Source of the DNA: Cytidiella melzeri
Lineage: Eukaryota; Basidiomycota; Agaricomycetes; Polyporales; Irpicaceae
Assembly: GCA_022592445.1 (NCBI GenBank)
Contig: JABYQR010000201.1
Coordinates: forward strand, 1 to 64,000
Length of the DNA: 64,000 nucleotides
Reading direction: 5' to 3'
The notes under the pieces were generated by a model that was not told the DNA's origin, made no database searches, and saw only the letters and a program-made list of their open reading frames with translations. How positions within the stretch are numbered: position 1 is the stretch's first letter; each line of letters opens with the position of its first letter. This document shows, one piece after another, positions 53,002-64,000 of the stretch. A program made the position numbers and the translations under genes.

Positions 53002-54941
53002 ATGTGCTATTTAGACGCTCGTGGCTCGGTCGACCCGAAAGCCCTCGTCTCCGATCCCGACAAGTTTCCTGACAATCTCGCGAACTTCGTTCAAGTCTAT
53101 AACTACTATCATCAAACCTGGGAACAGCAGAATCCCAGGCCACCATCATTCATCGACTGGTCGCTCGAGACCTTCAGCGCAATCCCCGCAGCATTGACAC
53201 TCACTCGGTCTGTCGTCGCTTTTCATTGCGATCTTCATGACATCTCTATTCCAGATGGCATCCTGCCTGTACCACCTCCCACCCACACTGCTCCGCCTCC
53301 AGAGCCTGCTCCTCCGAGCAAGAGTGTGAAGAACCTCAAGAAGCGCAAACGTGCGCAACAACGAGCTGTGGCTGCCTCTGAGGCAGCTTCCATCGACCGA
53401 ATCATGGAGGCAATCCAGGATTCCCCTCCGCCTCGTCCTCCGCCTCCTCCTCCTCAGATGGAGATGACTCTCTCACCGGTTCTGGGTATTGCACCTGAGC
53501 CACTCTCCCCTGCGCCAGATACCTCATGCGGATCTGTGCCCCCTCCGCCGGCTGCCTTGCCTCCCGCAGCCTTACCATTGCCTCCCCTTGTTGAAACCTC
53601 ACAAGGCTCAACTTCGCTCCCACAAACCATCTATGCACTGGCCCAGTCTCTCCGTACTGCGGCAGCCATCCTCTCCGAACATGGTGCTGCCTTCAGTGCC
53701 GCTTCGTCCATGCCCCCTTCCACTCACGCCTTCGCCTTGTGGCAACCTGTCCACAATGCACTTTCTGAATTCTTCCAGGCCTGGAAGCCCCTGGAATCCA
53801 ACCCTCATCCCCCAGCTACTGTATCTGTGGCACCCTGTCCTCCTGCAGCTGTGGCTCCCTCCATCTCTGCTGCTCAACTCGCCGCATCTAGTGCTGCAAG
53901 AGCAGTGTCCTCTCCATCTCCACTCCGCAAAATAACTGAGACTGCAGAAGCCATCGCTAAGGTCTGCCCATCTGTCTCTCCAGCTGAAGCCATCCAACTT
54001 GCTTCGCGTGCCTTGCGATCCCCTGCCTTGAGGACAAAAAGAAGCGTGCTCGCATCAATAAGCGTGCTCTCAACTCAATCACCATTCCCTTTCCCAATGC
54101 AGCATCTGTCTCTCCCTCACAACTGCCTCCTGATCCTCAAGTCCTCCAGGACTTCCTCAGTTTCAGCAGGCAGAAGTATCCTGCCTGTGATCTTTCCTCT
54201 CTCCAAGCCGTACGCTGGATCCACTCGGTTGGCTACCGCCTCTCATTTTCATCTCCACCCAACCATGAAGTTGATGAAGCTGCCTCGTCATTCTTCACTG
54301 CTGTAGCATCTGCCCCGACACCAGTTACGGTTCAACGCTACCAGATCAAGAGCAGCGTCTTCTTTCGCCGCATCCCTCTCAGCCAGGCAGACGGTACTGC
54401 CTCCTCCGCCTCCGATTTCCTTTCCCAGCTCCAAGCCAACAGCACCTGGGCATCTGTTCAAATGGCTGGCCCTCCACGTCTCTTCGCTCCCAAGAACTCT
54501 CCCAGCTTCGGCGTCTTGTATGTCGACGTTGTTGACGATGCCAAGCGCACCATACTCAAGCGCCTGCTCTCGGTGCCAGTCTTCATTGGAACAGGCTTTC
54601 AAAGGCCATCTGAAGTCTCTAATGTGCACCCACTGGTGCCTCGATGTTCCATTTGTCAACGGTGGGGCCACTCTGCTGGCCTTTGTCGTTCATCTATCCC
54701 CCGTTGCGCCAAGTGTGCAGGATCGCACGACGAGCACTGTCACTCAGATGCACTGCATGGTGCTACTGAGCACTGCTTCAACTGCACGTTGGCACATCGT
54801 GCTGACTCTGTTTTATGCTCCTTCTATCAACATCGTCGTGACTCCAGCTGGATTCGTGACAACCAACCCCGGAATCCCAAAGCCACACCTCGCACCCTTG
54901 CTGGCAAGCGCAAGGCCCAAGGTAGAGCCAAGGGCACTTAG
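53002..54941 (+). pseudogene. LINE ORF1 (gag-like, zinc knuckles), one frameshift
   Basis: ATG 53002 sits in a good context (CCACCATGTG). The first ~343 codons include a short globular start (FPDNLANFVQVYNYYHQTW), a basic patch (KNLKKRKRAQQR) and long Pro/Ala-rich stretches. Near 54030 the frame changes by one base and continues as KKKRARINKRALNS, then YQIKSSVFFRRIPL, and the nucleocapsid-like end: CSICQRWGHSAGLC and CAKCAGSHDEHCH zinc knuckles plus CFNC. Stop TAG at 54941. In fungal Tad1/L1-like LINEs this protein binds element RNA. With one base corrected it would be about 645 aa. Confidence 0.8.
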
Positions 54942-55120
54942 TTCTTGGTACTCTGTACCACTATTCTGCTGGTACTTCTCAGGTACATCTACTTTCAAAG
55001 TCTTCGTAGCCATGCCTACTAGGTAGCACATATCCACGCAAACTTGTATAAGTTGTACGCGCCCTGGTTTTAATCCGCGCTGAATATATTTGAGTCAAAA
55101 AAAAAAAAAAAAAAAAAAAA
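53002..55120 (+). mobile_element. LINE-type insertion carrying only ORF1, with poly(A) tail
   Basis: A non-LTR retroelement copy consisting of ORF1 (53002-54941), a ~155-bp 3' region (ending GCGCTGAATATATTTGAGTC) and a run of 24 A (55097-55120). ORF2 (endonuclease/RT) is absent, although the 3' tail is present, so the copy looks like an ORF1-only (half-LINE) element or an internally deleted one rather than a 5' truncation. The true 5' end may lie upstream of 53002. Confidence 0.78.
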
Positions 55121-55476
55121 GACCGACGAAGTGACGGCGCATTGCGCTGTGTTCTCCTCCCACATGCCGGCGACCATAGCTACAACCATCTGCACTTGAC
55201 ATGGACATGCCAACCAAGCAACGGTATACAATGATGGTGGTAAAATTGGGTGCCAACGTACACAGAATTTGCCTGACTGCAAGGAAGGTGTTATACAATT
55301 CGAACTGAGTAGAACCAGCAGCTGTAGACTTCGGTGCATGCCACTACAAACACAAATTCATTACAAGAAGTACAGACAGAAACGGTATATGTATATGATT
55401 AAATCGGCTTCCAGAAGTTGAGAGCTCTGCAGTGAAAGAACACGAACGACCACCCCGCGTCATCGAAGACAAGCAA
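55121..55476. other. Intergenic region between LINE poly(A) and acyl-CoA synthetase 3' end
   Basis: About 350 bp with no supported gene; it presumably contains the 3' untranslated region of the minus-strand gene to the right. Confidence 0.5.
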
Positions 55477-57999
55477 TTACTGACTCTTGTAAATTTCCTG
55501 CAAGACCAATGAGCACCTGCGTCCATCATCTCGACAGCTTCATTATAACACACCTTGATCTCAGCTCCAAACTTCTCAGCAACCTTCTTCCGCTGAACCT
55601 TCTGCGCGGCAGTGACCAGCCCACTTTCAGGCGTCCACTCGTCCGCCGTCAAAATGACAGCCTCAAGGAGTTCCATCTGCTTGAACCCAGCCTTCTTGCC
55701 CACCGCATTGCACTCCTTCATGATGAACTCCTTCACTTTCGGGTTCGCACACAGCACGTAAAGCTCCTCTCGCGATTCCACGCCGTCAATCGGATTTGTC
55801 TCGAGTGCGTGACGTAAGTGCTGTTCGTTGGGGATGGCGATCGCAATCGGCTGTTTGGCATCCTGCGAGGCGTGAACGCAGAGATTTGAGACAAAGTTGC
55901 AGCCCTTGTAGATGGACTCGAGACGCTCCAGTGCGATGTACTGCATTGTCGTTTAGCATAATGCGACCCTTTGAGAGTATTCATGACTTACCTCTCCCCC
56001 GACAGTTTGACCAAGTTCTTGATACTGAGAAAACACATCCGTCAGATGCAAAATCATGTGATAGCAAAAGGCTCATACCGGTCGATGATGGTGAGCGAGC
56101 CATCGTCGTTGAACTGGCCAACATCACCCGTACGGAGCCACCCGTCACCCGCAAAGATACTCGTATCGCTGTTCAAGTCGTCCCGCTTGAAGTAGCCTTT
56201 GATCACTGACGGGCCTCTAATCAGCACCTCTCCTTGCGGTGGGTTGTTGGTGTGGAAGTAGCCAGCGTCAGGGACATCCCTGAGCTTCACCTCAACAGAT
56301 GGCATGATGAAGCCAACCGAGCCGTATCTGAATCGTTCTGGGAGAAGCACAGTGCACATTCCGCACGTTTCTGTCATACCATACCCTGTAAACGAAGAGT
56401 ACTTTAGTATCCGCCCCGTGCGCACTTCACCTACGAAGACGCTAACCTTGCAACATTGTCACAAGAGCCACATTCAAGAATTCTTGTGTCTCATGAGAGA
56501 GAGCCGCGCCGCCACTCATCGCGATGCGAAGACGTCCGCCAGTAGCAGCTTTGACCTGTGACAATACCGCGCTGTCGGCAACCTGAGCGAGAACCGGAAC
56601 GTTGGCCTTCTTGACTGACATGGCGGCGTTGAAGACGGTCTTTTTGAGTTTACTGCCAGCGTTGATCTTCTGCACTATGCCCTTGCGAATCATTTCAAAC
56701 ACGGCGGGCACACCGACGAGGATATGGGGACGGAACGCGCGAATGTCTCCGACACAATTGCGCACAGACTGGTCCGTGAGTGTCTTGACGCGTCCAAATC
56801 CAAGGGTCATCCCCACGAAGAAGAGCGAGAGCTCAATGACGAACTCCAAGATGTGCGCCAATGGAAGGTATGCGAGGTACACGTCGCCGTCCCGAAAATG
56901 TTGACCGAGATGTTTGTAAACAGCACCGACAGTAGCAATTAGATTGTGATGAGTGATGACTACACCTTTCGGCGCTCCAGTGGTACCACTCGTGTACATG
57001 ATGCAAGCAGTGTCGGCAGATTTGGGTATCCGTGATTCAAGGACGTCCGTGGAAACACCTCTGCCGTGCGCGCGAAGTTCCTCAATGGACAAGACCTTGA
57101 GGCCCTCCTTTACCGCCCGAAGCTTATCGAGTAGGTCGGGCTTCGCCTCGCCATCAAAGACCACAAGTCGAAGGGTGGGGACATTCGCGACGACCTTCAG
57201 CACGGTCGGTAGCAGCTCGGTGTTGGTAAAGATTGCGACACAGCCTGGCTCGTTTAGTGAATGTTGAAGCCCGCTCTCGCCCAGGCTATCATACGCGGTT
57301 GCAATAGGCGTTCCTATTGAGCAACATGCAAGGGACATCAACTGCCATGGAATGCTGTTCCGACAACGGAGCAGGGTCAGCAAAGTTGTACACGCGTTTT
57401 GAGAGTAAGCGAATTGAGAAGAGCCTCGCAGTCCTTGTGCCGAGCAGGAGAGAATGAGGCGCGTAAAGAACGTGGAGGCGCAGCAGGGAAACACGTAACG
57501 CTCAATGCTACAGCCTCGGTGCGGCCTGAGAACGGAAACCACGATACCGACCCGAATAAGATCAAGAACAAGGCAGGCAGACTCACCCAGTCTGCGCGTA
57601 GATATTGAGAATATCCTGCTGGGTAATGCCCAAATCAACGAGTGCCCTTCCGATTTCGGACACCGCCTCCTGGACGTCGAGGTAGCTGATGTACTTGGGG
57701 TCGCTGAGCTGAAAGTACTTCCAAGTCTTTTTCTCCGTGACCTCCTTGCCTCCCACAACCTTCTGTATCTCCTTCTCCTCCTCCACAATCTTGTCCACCT
57801 CCCTGTAGCCCATGGCGTTTTTCTTGCCGTGTGTACGCGCCGCATACTGCACGACGTCATACACGGTCGTGATACCGTCGAGGGGGCTCTCGACGAGACC
57901 GTCGACGGACTGGGGCGCACGACGAGCCCTGCTCTCTCCCTCTGCCTGCGGTCCTACCTCGACAGCAATGAGTTCGTCCGGTCGTTTGAGAGTTGACAT
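55477..57999 (-). pseudogene. Long-chain fatty acid-CoA ligase (FAA type), one-base frameshift
   Basis: Six minus-strand exons: 57999-57587, 57354-56447, 56385-56079, 56024-55992, 55940-55554, 55497-55477. The protein activates long-chain fatty acids to acyl-CoA via an acyl-adenylate. Motifs: P-loop YTSGTTGAPKG (about residues 258-268), YGMTETCG (about 442) and WLRTGDVGQF, followed by the FACS-type IKNLVKLSG in exon 4; the end is EIKEIYKSQ. In exon 4 the G-run encoding Gly-Gly-Glu has five G instead of the six needed to match exon 5, so the frame breaks just after KLSG. All other junctions agree. The first intron is unusually long (232 nt). Either a sequence error in a homopolymer or a recent lesion. 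An intact protein would be about 690 aa. Confidence 0.88.
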
Positions 58000-58363
58000 A
58001 GTGGTTAGGGGTAAAAGCAAGTAGGCAAACATTAGGCGCTCACCCCGCACCGTCATTTCTAGCCAAACTTAGCGCCTTACGTACATACTTAGCTCACGAT
58101 CGCAGCAGTCAACGCGATTTCGGCAACTACAAGGCCATAACAAAATATTCATACATAGACTGCTAATAAACAGAACCAGCGAGGTCCTTTCACGACCAGG
58201 GACAGCAGCAACAGAGCACAAGTGAACAAAGTCGTCATCTGGGAACGAAGTAATAGATGGTGGCAAAAAAGAAACAACGCGTACAAAGACGGAAAAGGAG
58301 ACGTCCAGTGTAGCGGCAGAGAATGTAAACCTAAAAACATCCCTTCTCGTACAGTCCTATCTA
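58000..58363. other. Promoter side of the acyl-CoA synthetase gene
   Basis: 364 bp between two minus-strand genes. An in-frame ATG lies further upstream of 57999, but MSTLKRPDELIAVEVGP fits the family start better. No other feature seen. Confidence 0.5.
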
Positions 58364-61199
58364 TCACTCGTTGTCCGCGCTCTCTTTCTCGAATTTTTTC
58401 TTCATCACGCTCACTGGAGCCCCAAGACGTTAGCACGACACACCCTCCAACACGCAGGCTCGCTGTGCTCACCTTCACGGGAGATCTGACCCGATGTCAG
58501 CCACCCGTCAGGAAATGCAACGACAATCTGCAACAAAGTATTGACCCGCTCAGCATGTGCGTCGACTTAGGCGAACAGTAGTAGCTCGGACATACCTTCT
58601 GATACAACGTCTTGCGTACTCCCTGATCACTCACAACTTGGTTGTTGTTCTCAAGTACACTGTTGAGAAGAGTCTAGTCAGAATAGCACAGAAAAACCTA
58701 GAACGGTTTCAGCACTCACTTCTTCTCATTCTCAAGCCGGCAGCACTCGTTGCTCATACAAACGAGCTGCCAAATAATCTCCTTCATCCGGTCCGTCAAG
58801 CGGAACTTCTTCTGCGGAGGGTTCGCGTCGCGCGCTGCAAACGAGTCTTTCCCCTTGGCACTAGAGGGCGCAGCGGAGGTGCTATGTGGGTCGTCCAGCT
58901 CCATCCCAGTATCATTCTCAATGTCGTCAATTGCCGAACGAGCAGGGAGTGCCGCGGTCTGCGCATTGGGCGTGAATTGGTTGTCAGAGGGGACCGGCGT
59001 GCCTTCCTGGGAAGGCCCCTCTACTCCTGGCTCGCCGCCGTCCTTTGCACGCTCATGACGTTTCTCTGTATAGTCGTAAGCGATACGGTCCTAGTAAGCA
59101 TGAATGACTGCGTGCCTACCCCAAAGAGATACGCTCCGCTTCCACTCCTCCTGTGCTTTGGGGAACCCTTCTTCAGCTAGCTTGCGCAGTTCCTCAATAA
59201 GGGCGTTCTGACGCTCCACCAGCAAGTCAGTATGTGCACGCCACACCGTGCGCTTGATGAGTTTCTGTTATCGTGTCAGGGGCCGAGGACCATGACAATA
59301 GCTAGAATAGCGAAAACTTACAAACATTGTGAACCTGTTATACGGAAATATCCGTGGCATGAGATTGAAAAAGTTGTCGTCATACTCGCCGAGGATGATG
59401 GCTTTGAGTGCTACCTGAGACAAGAGCGGCTTAAGCGAAGGCGGGAATTTCCCTTTGACGTCCCAAGGCTCTGTTTTTCTCTTCAGCAAAGAGTTGCGAG
59501 AAAGTCAAGCAACGCACCTTTATCACTTGCGTCTTTGAGTTCCTGGATAGCTGCCTCGAGCTCGGGATGAAAGGGTTGCTGTTGGCCGGTTTAGTCTCGC
59601 ACACTGCTCAAGATGAGTGTATGCGACTTACAATATCGACCTTGCGCTTTTTCTTCGACCCACCAGAAGCTGATACAGCCCCACTGACGACGCTCTCGCC
59701 TCCCTCTTCGGAGTTCTTCCGCTTCAGCACAGCGCTGCCGCTCTCACCATTCTTGACCTCTTCACCCTCTACGTGCATTGCTCTGGGCGAGTCTGGCGCA
59801 CCGCTATCAGACTTGAGTGCTTTGGAGTTCGAGATAGAGAGCGGCGCAAGCGATAGAGGGAGATTCGCCTGAGAAAGGGCGGCAGAGACAGAGGCAGCTG
59901 GAGCCATAATGTTGACTTTCTTGGATTTCGGTTTCTTGCTTGCGGCTCTAACAATATGTTGGTCAGCTGTCATCAAGATGGCGGAAGACAAAGCAAGTCT
60001 GGTATAAAATAAAAAACGAGAGACAACGACGAGGGTAGACTGAAAACAAGGCAGCAGTTCAACATGATGCCGTCCTCGCAGACAGATACAACCTACTGTC
60101 AAACGGGCGTATTTAGTTTAGCACTCTAACCTCAACATTATATATCAGCGCACCTGCAGTACCTATAGATGGCTGTCGGCCTATTCAGAGCAGCGGATCG
60201 CACTGGACGGAAATGGCAGGCGTCATAGATTCGCCAGGCTCTCAGAAAGACATTACGCCGGACGTCATACCCGGAAATCCTCCAAACACTTGATCTCTAC
60301 TGTGGTATTTGCACATCCACAAGCCAGAATAGCTACGGCGTGGATGTCCCACAAGTAGAGGGCAGAACACAATACCGAAGGAAGGAGCCGATGCGCAGCA
60401 AAAGGTCATAGCAAACAAAAGCACGTACTTGTCCGTCAACAGCGCAACCTGCCCGCTGGAGACATAGAAACCCTGTTGTTTCGTCTGCGCAAAGAACGTC
60501 CGCTCATCGACTGCCAGCTCCGAATCGTCAATGAACGGGTCCGAGACGTCGTAGTACTCTTGAGCAGCGTTCTTCTTCTGCGTGGTACCCACACATGAGC
60601 TTTTGTCCGAGCAGAGAGCTACTGAGCACATCACGCACCTTTCTACGCTTCTTGAGCTGCGGCTGCCCGTCTGCCTCGTCGTCCCCCTCGCTATGACTGT
60701 CGTCGCTCGTATCATGGCGCTTAGCTGCGGGCGTAGGGGTCGACGGTCTCTGTCCGGTCTCTTTAGCCAAGGCCGCGATGTTCACTTCATAGTTGTCCGG
60801 ACCACCGAGAGTGATATCTAGGCGCACGGTCTGCAGCGGGGCGCGCACGGGGGGCGGGGGAGGTGAAGGGGAGGGTGAGCGAGGAGGTCCTGCCAACTTG
60901 CTTGACTTTGGTTTGGCGCCAGAGGTTGATGGGGGCCTCGAGGCGGAGGACTTGCTTTTCTTCTTCTCCGTGGTGGTTGCGACTGCTGAGGTTTCCTCGA
61001 CACCCGAGCTCGAGGGCGCTGCAGAAGTGGTAGAGTGTTCGTTGGGGACGGGGGAGCCGGGGTCGGACGAGTCGTGGACGAGGACGGGGGGCGAGCGGTG
61101 ACGTGCAGAGGTAGGAGGGTGTTCGCGGACTGCGGGCGTCGACGACGACGACGAAGAGGAGCTGCGGTTGCTGTGGACGATCTCCACATCGTTCTGCAT
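58364..61199 (-). CDS. Ubinuclein/Hpc2-like subunit of the HIR histone chaperone
   Basis: Ten minus-strand exons (61199-60639, 60577-60429, 59947-59632, 59578-59518, 59452-59322, 59264-59133, 59090-58720, 58659-58596, 58527-58473, 58413-58364) give 629 aa with all phases consistent. Residues ~190-237 are the Hpc2/ubinuclein HRD (YYDVSDPFIDDSEL ... TKQQGFYVSSGQVALL), which binds the HIRA partner and H3.3-H4. Residues ~345-450 are the ubinuclein middle domain (KFPPSLKPLL ... EYDDNFFNLMPRIFPYNRFTM). The N-terminus is Ser/Pro-rich and disordered; a Lys-rich patch (KKKRK) lies near residue 338. Role in the family: replication-independent nucleosome assembly in the nucleus. Intron 2 is 481 nt, about eight times the others. 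Confidence 0.92.
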
Positions 61200-61817
61200 C
61201 GTGGATCACAGCAAACTGCTGAGGGTGTAGCAGCGTTTTTCGAGGTGGACGATGTTCGGAAGATGCCTTATCTGGCAAGTTCGGGTGTGAAGGACGTTGC
61301 TTCACCCTTTTCCGCAGAATTCCCATTTTCTGAACGCACTGCGAGCTTTTCAAAATCGGAAAGCCCGCGCGGAATTATAAACAGCACATTCCAGCGCTCT
61401 GATTGGCCCGGCAATTCCCAGATACGACAACCGGCGTTTAATCAGAGCACATTCAAACGACCAACGCCGTCGTAGTTGCAGTTTCTGCTTAATTCTAAGA
61501 TGCACTGCTGGATTTTGAACAGCCATTTCAGCTCTTCTGCAGGGTAGCGTAGTATATGTGCTGTCTTTGCATTCAACACCACGCTTACCTGGTTTGATAT
61601 CCGTGTCCGTGTCAAGTCACCACCTGATAGATGTCCATCATACTTTTTGAGAAACCATTGATATTAAAATTAAATCCACCTGCCTGAGGGAAACCTAACG
61701 TACGAAACTCACAGCTTGCGCCAGCATCAGCAACGATGCAGTATGCCCCGCGTGCATGTCCTAAGATACAAAGAGTTCGCGTCGTAGAGATGGTACACAG
61801 ATACAGCACGGCTTTTC
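61200..61817. promoter_or_regulatory. Promoter region of the ubinuclein-like gene
   Basis: Between the ubinuclein start and the 3' end of the Akr1-like gene. On the minus strand a CCAAT box (GATTGG on plus, 61401-61406) and a TTTATAAT element (61374-61381) lie roughly 205 and 180 nt upstream of the ATG. No gene in the rest. Confidence 0.5.
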
Positions 61818-64000
61818 CTACGCCTGACTCAGCGGCTCGTACCCCGCCCTACCGCTCCTCCCACCCAGCCCAATACTCATCAACAAACTGCTCCTCAGCG
61901 ACTTCCTCCCTCCGTCCTCGTGCTCGCCCTCCTCCCTCATCCTCCTCCGCTTTGCCTCCAGGAACCCTTCCGGCGGAACATCGTACAGCTTGTCATACTC
62001 CACACCAAGCTCACGTCCTGCCGTCCAGAAATCTTTGCAGTTCCCTGCGACACCCACGTGGAACGGGTTCGGCGCCTTGTGCGCCTTAGCGAGTCCATCA
62101 GCGGCTCTCCCCTTCGTAAACCTATCAAAGCCGAGGAGGTTCATGATGAACCCGCCTCCACCGCATATTCCAGGATGCTTGTGGCCATGTTTGTGGCCGT
62201 CGGCATCGACGTCTGAACCTTGGCCATGATGTTGACTGTGGCCCTGCTGTGCCTGCATGCTAGCGCCGCCGCGCCCTCCCATCCAACCATATCGGCCTAG
62301 GTTTGACACTTCCAAGGTCGTCATTTGTCTGGTGATCTGCCAGACCTGGGTTACAAGCAGCACAAGCGTCCAAGACAGCTGTACTGTCGCCCAACAAGCT
62401 ACGGATACAAGGAACGTATCCGATGCGGTTGCTGCGCAAAGATAATCTGTGAGCATGCAAGAGGGCGATATGTGCGCAGAGTCTATCGGTACATCAATAG
62501 TGGAGAAGTCTAGGAGCAAGCAGGCAGAGCTCAGCGTGCATAACATGTGAACAGCGTTCGACCACGACTCACAAGCATAGGTTAAGTAATCGAAGAGGAA
62601 TATACCAACGACAAGAGTCGTCACGAAGAGCACGAACTGTCGGTGATTTTTAACACCAACTACAGGGAGATGGATCAGCACGTTCATAACCTACGGATCA
62701 GTTGCGACATCAACGTACCACAATTCCATACCCATGGACAATGGCTATGCATCCAATTAGTCAGAATTCATCGTTTGTGGCAATGATGCAACTCACTGAT
62801 CATGGCGAGCAACACACTTGTCACAAATACGACAGTGCTTCGATCGAAGCGGCTTGCGAGCCTGCGCAAATGTGAGCATACGACAACAATATTCAACATA
62901 GCAGGTTCACGTACCATACACTGAATGCAGAATGTCTGCCCGTTCAGGCGGCCTTCGGAAGCGAGGTCTTCGATGATCTACAGAGACGCTCAATACTTGT
63001 ATGCAGAGGCCTCGAGGATCCTACATACCGACTTCAATTCGGCATCGCTAGCAGGTTTTGGGCACGTTCCAGCATCGAGGCTGATCGCCCGGAAGAAATT
63101 GTATGCGCATAGCCCGAAGCTAAGCGCAAAGCTTAGATGCGTGAACGCATGCGACTGAGTTTCTGCTCGATCCATGAGCCAATCAAGTCCATAGATGAAG
63201 ATCAGAAGCCTTACGATGCAAAAGGCGAGTCACCCATGCGTATCCGACCCAGACCATAGATCCGAAGATGATTCCTGCAAAGTACGGGCTACCGGTAACG
63301 CTATCCGTATAGTTCGTCTTGTCCAACAGAACACGAGTCACAATCTATTGCTGAGATCAGCATGCGTTCAAAGCTGAGCAACGTTGCATGCAAACGAACG
63401 TACATGGTGCATGGCAAAGAACAACGCCATAGCGAGAATAACACCAGTATACCATGGCAGTATGGCAAGGGTCATGAACATCAGCCATAAGAATAAGGTT
63501 GGTAGGGTGAATATCGCAATCTTGGTGTTTCGCTAGTCGGGGAATAAGCACTGGTCTATAGGCTAATTAGCAAAGACTCACCTCACTGAGCGGTTTCTTC
63601 TTCTTGAGACCATCCTCGGTGAGCCCACCTTCTTCCAGTGCCCGTTTCCACGGACCCAGAGCCTTCAGCTCCGCAGCCATATCCCTCGCCGTCCGTCCCT
63701 CCCCGTCCTTCGCCGATATGTCTGCCCCAGCTTCTATGAGCTTACGTATGCATACTCTGTTCCCGCGTACAACAGCCCAGTGAAGCGGCGATAGTCCTGC
63801 GTCGTCCTTTGTGTTCGTGCTCGCGCCGTGCTTGAGCAATATATCGACAGAGAGCGCATCGCCCTGATAAGCAGCCCACATGAGCGAGGTATGGCCCAGC
63901 GAGTCCTTTGAATCCACGCTAATCGGCTGATGGAGTAGATAGAGCAACGGCATGACGGAAGACGAGTGAGTGACGAGGTGAAGGGTGTTGTATCCCTGCG
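61818..64000 (-). CDS. Akr1-type ankyrin-repeat DHHC palmitoyltransferase (5' part beyond window)
   Basis: Eight minus-strand exons seen: 64000-63582 (incomplete at the window edge), 63532-63404, 63344-63215, 63162-63029, 62977-62915, 62861-62797, 62744-62719, 62659-61818; introns are 49-59 nt. The first part holds ankyrin repeats ([33 protein letters not shown]). Then come membrane segments ([19 protein letters not shown]), a pair in exon 63344-63029, and the DHHC cysteine-rich domain [21 protein letters not shown], where the DHHC Cys is the acyl-carrying residue. The intron after DH splits the motif. The C-terminus is a His/Gly-rich then basic tail. Akr1 acylates cytosolic proteins at Golgi/endosomal membranes (yeast knowledge). 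Confidence 0.94.

Noticed and set aside
55097..55120. Poly(A) run as evidence of a processed host pseudogene
   Set aside because: The upstream coding sequence has introns nowhere but carries tandem zinc knuckles and a LINE ORF1 layout, so a LINE is the better explanation.
59091..59132. A 29-nt intron (GTAGGC ... CTAG) in the ubinuclein-like gene
   Set aside because: Too short and out of phase; the donor GTATCT 13 nt upstream gives a 42-nt intron with correct phase and family-like sequence.
1..64000. CRISPR array, bacterial operon signals, rRNA genes
   Set aside because: The sequence is eukaryotic with GT-AG introns; no regular spacer-repeat pattern or rRNA signature was seen.

Overview
The window is nuclear DNA of a filamentous basidiomycete, most likely a mushroom-forming agaricomycete. 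The evidence is small GT-AG introns of about 45-80 nt in nearly every host gene, fungal Ty1/copia and Ty3/gypsy retrotransposons, and a recognisable homeodomain (HD, A or MAT-A type) mating-type locus. No rRNA, tRNA or CRISPR array was recognised. All gene models are hand-spliced from the sequence.

Layout. 1-19.1 kb is a graveyard of mobile elements: a copia copy running off the left edge (1-4091), an orphan chromodomain tail, degenerate copies of two multicopy-type basidiomycete ORFs, a Ty3/gypsy relic split by a second copia copy (10091-14514), an anomalous GC-rich 1.8 kb segment with an orphan CDS, another gypsy gag, and the gag/LTR end of a second copia family. 19.9-27.4 kb is the mating-type core: mitochondrial intermediate peptidase (MIP), then a divergently transcribed HD2/HD1 homeodomain pair. 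MIP next to HD genes is the classical agaricomycete MAT-A arrangement. 27.4-37.5 kb holds small orphan genes, a diverged duplicated segment, a frameshifted NmrA-like oxidoreductase and an unrecognised 280-aa gene. 37.5-47.9 kb is a second repeat block that looks CpG-poor, with a gag relic, satellite-like short repeats and a young third copia copy (42018-47179) with perfect target-site duplications.

48.4-64 kb is gene-rich: a 151-aa orphan, a candidate 178-aa gene, an F-box/LRR protein, a poly(A)-tailed LINE ORF1-only insertion, a long-chain acyl-CoA synthetase with a one-base frameshift, a ubinuclein/Hpc2-like histone-chaperone subunit, and the 3' part of an Akr1-type ankyrin/DHHC palmitoyltransferase that leaves the window on the right.

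How they fit together: HD1 and HD2 from compatible mates heterodimerise to switch on dikaryotic development, while MIP is a housekeeping neighbour carried along by linkage. The mobile elements lie on both sides of this core, as expected where recombination is rare. Several single-base frameshifts occur in otherwise well-conserved genes, so either decay or uncorrected homopolymer errors should be kept in mind.
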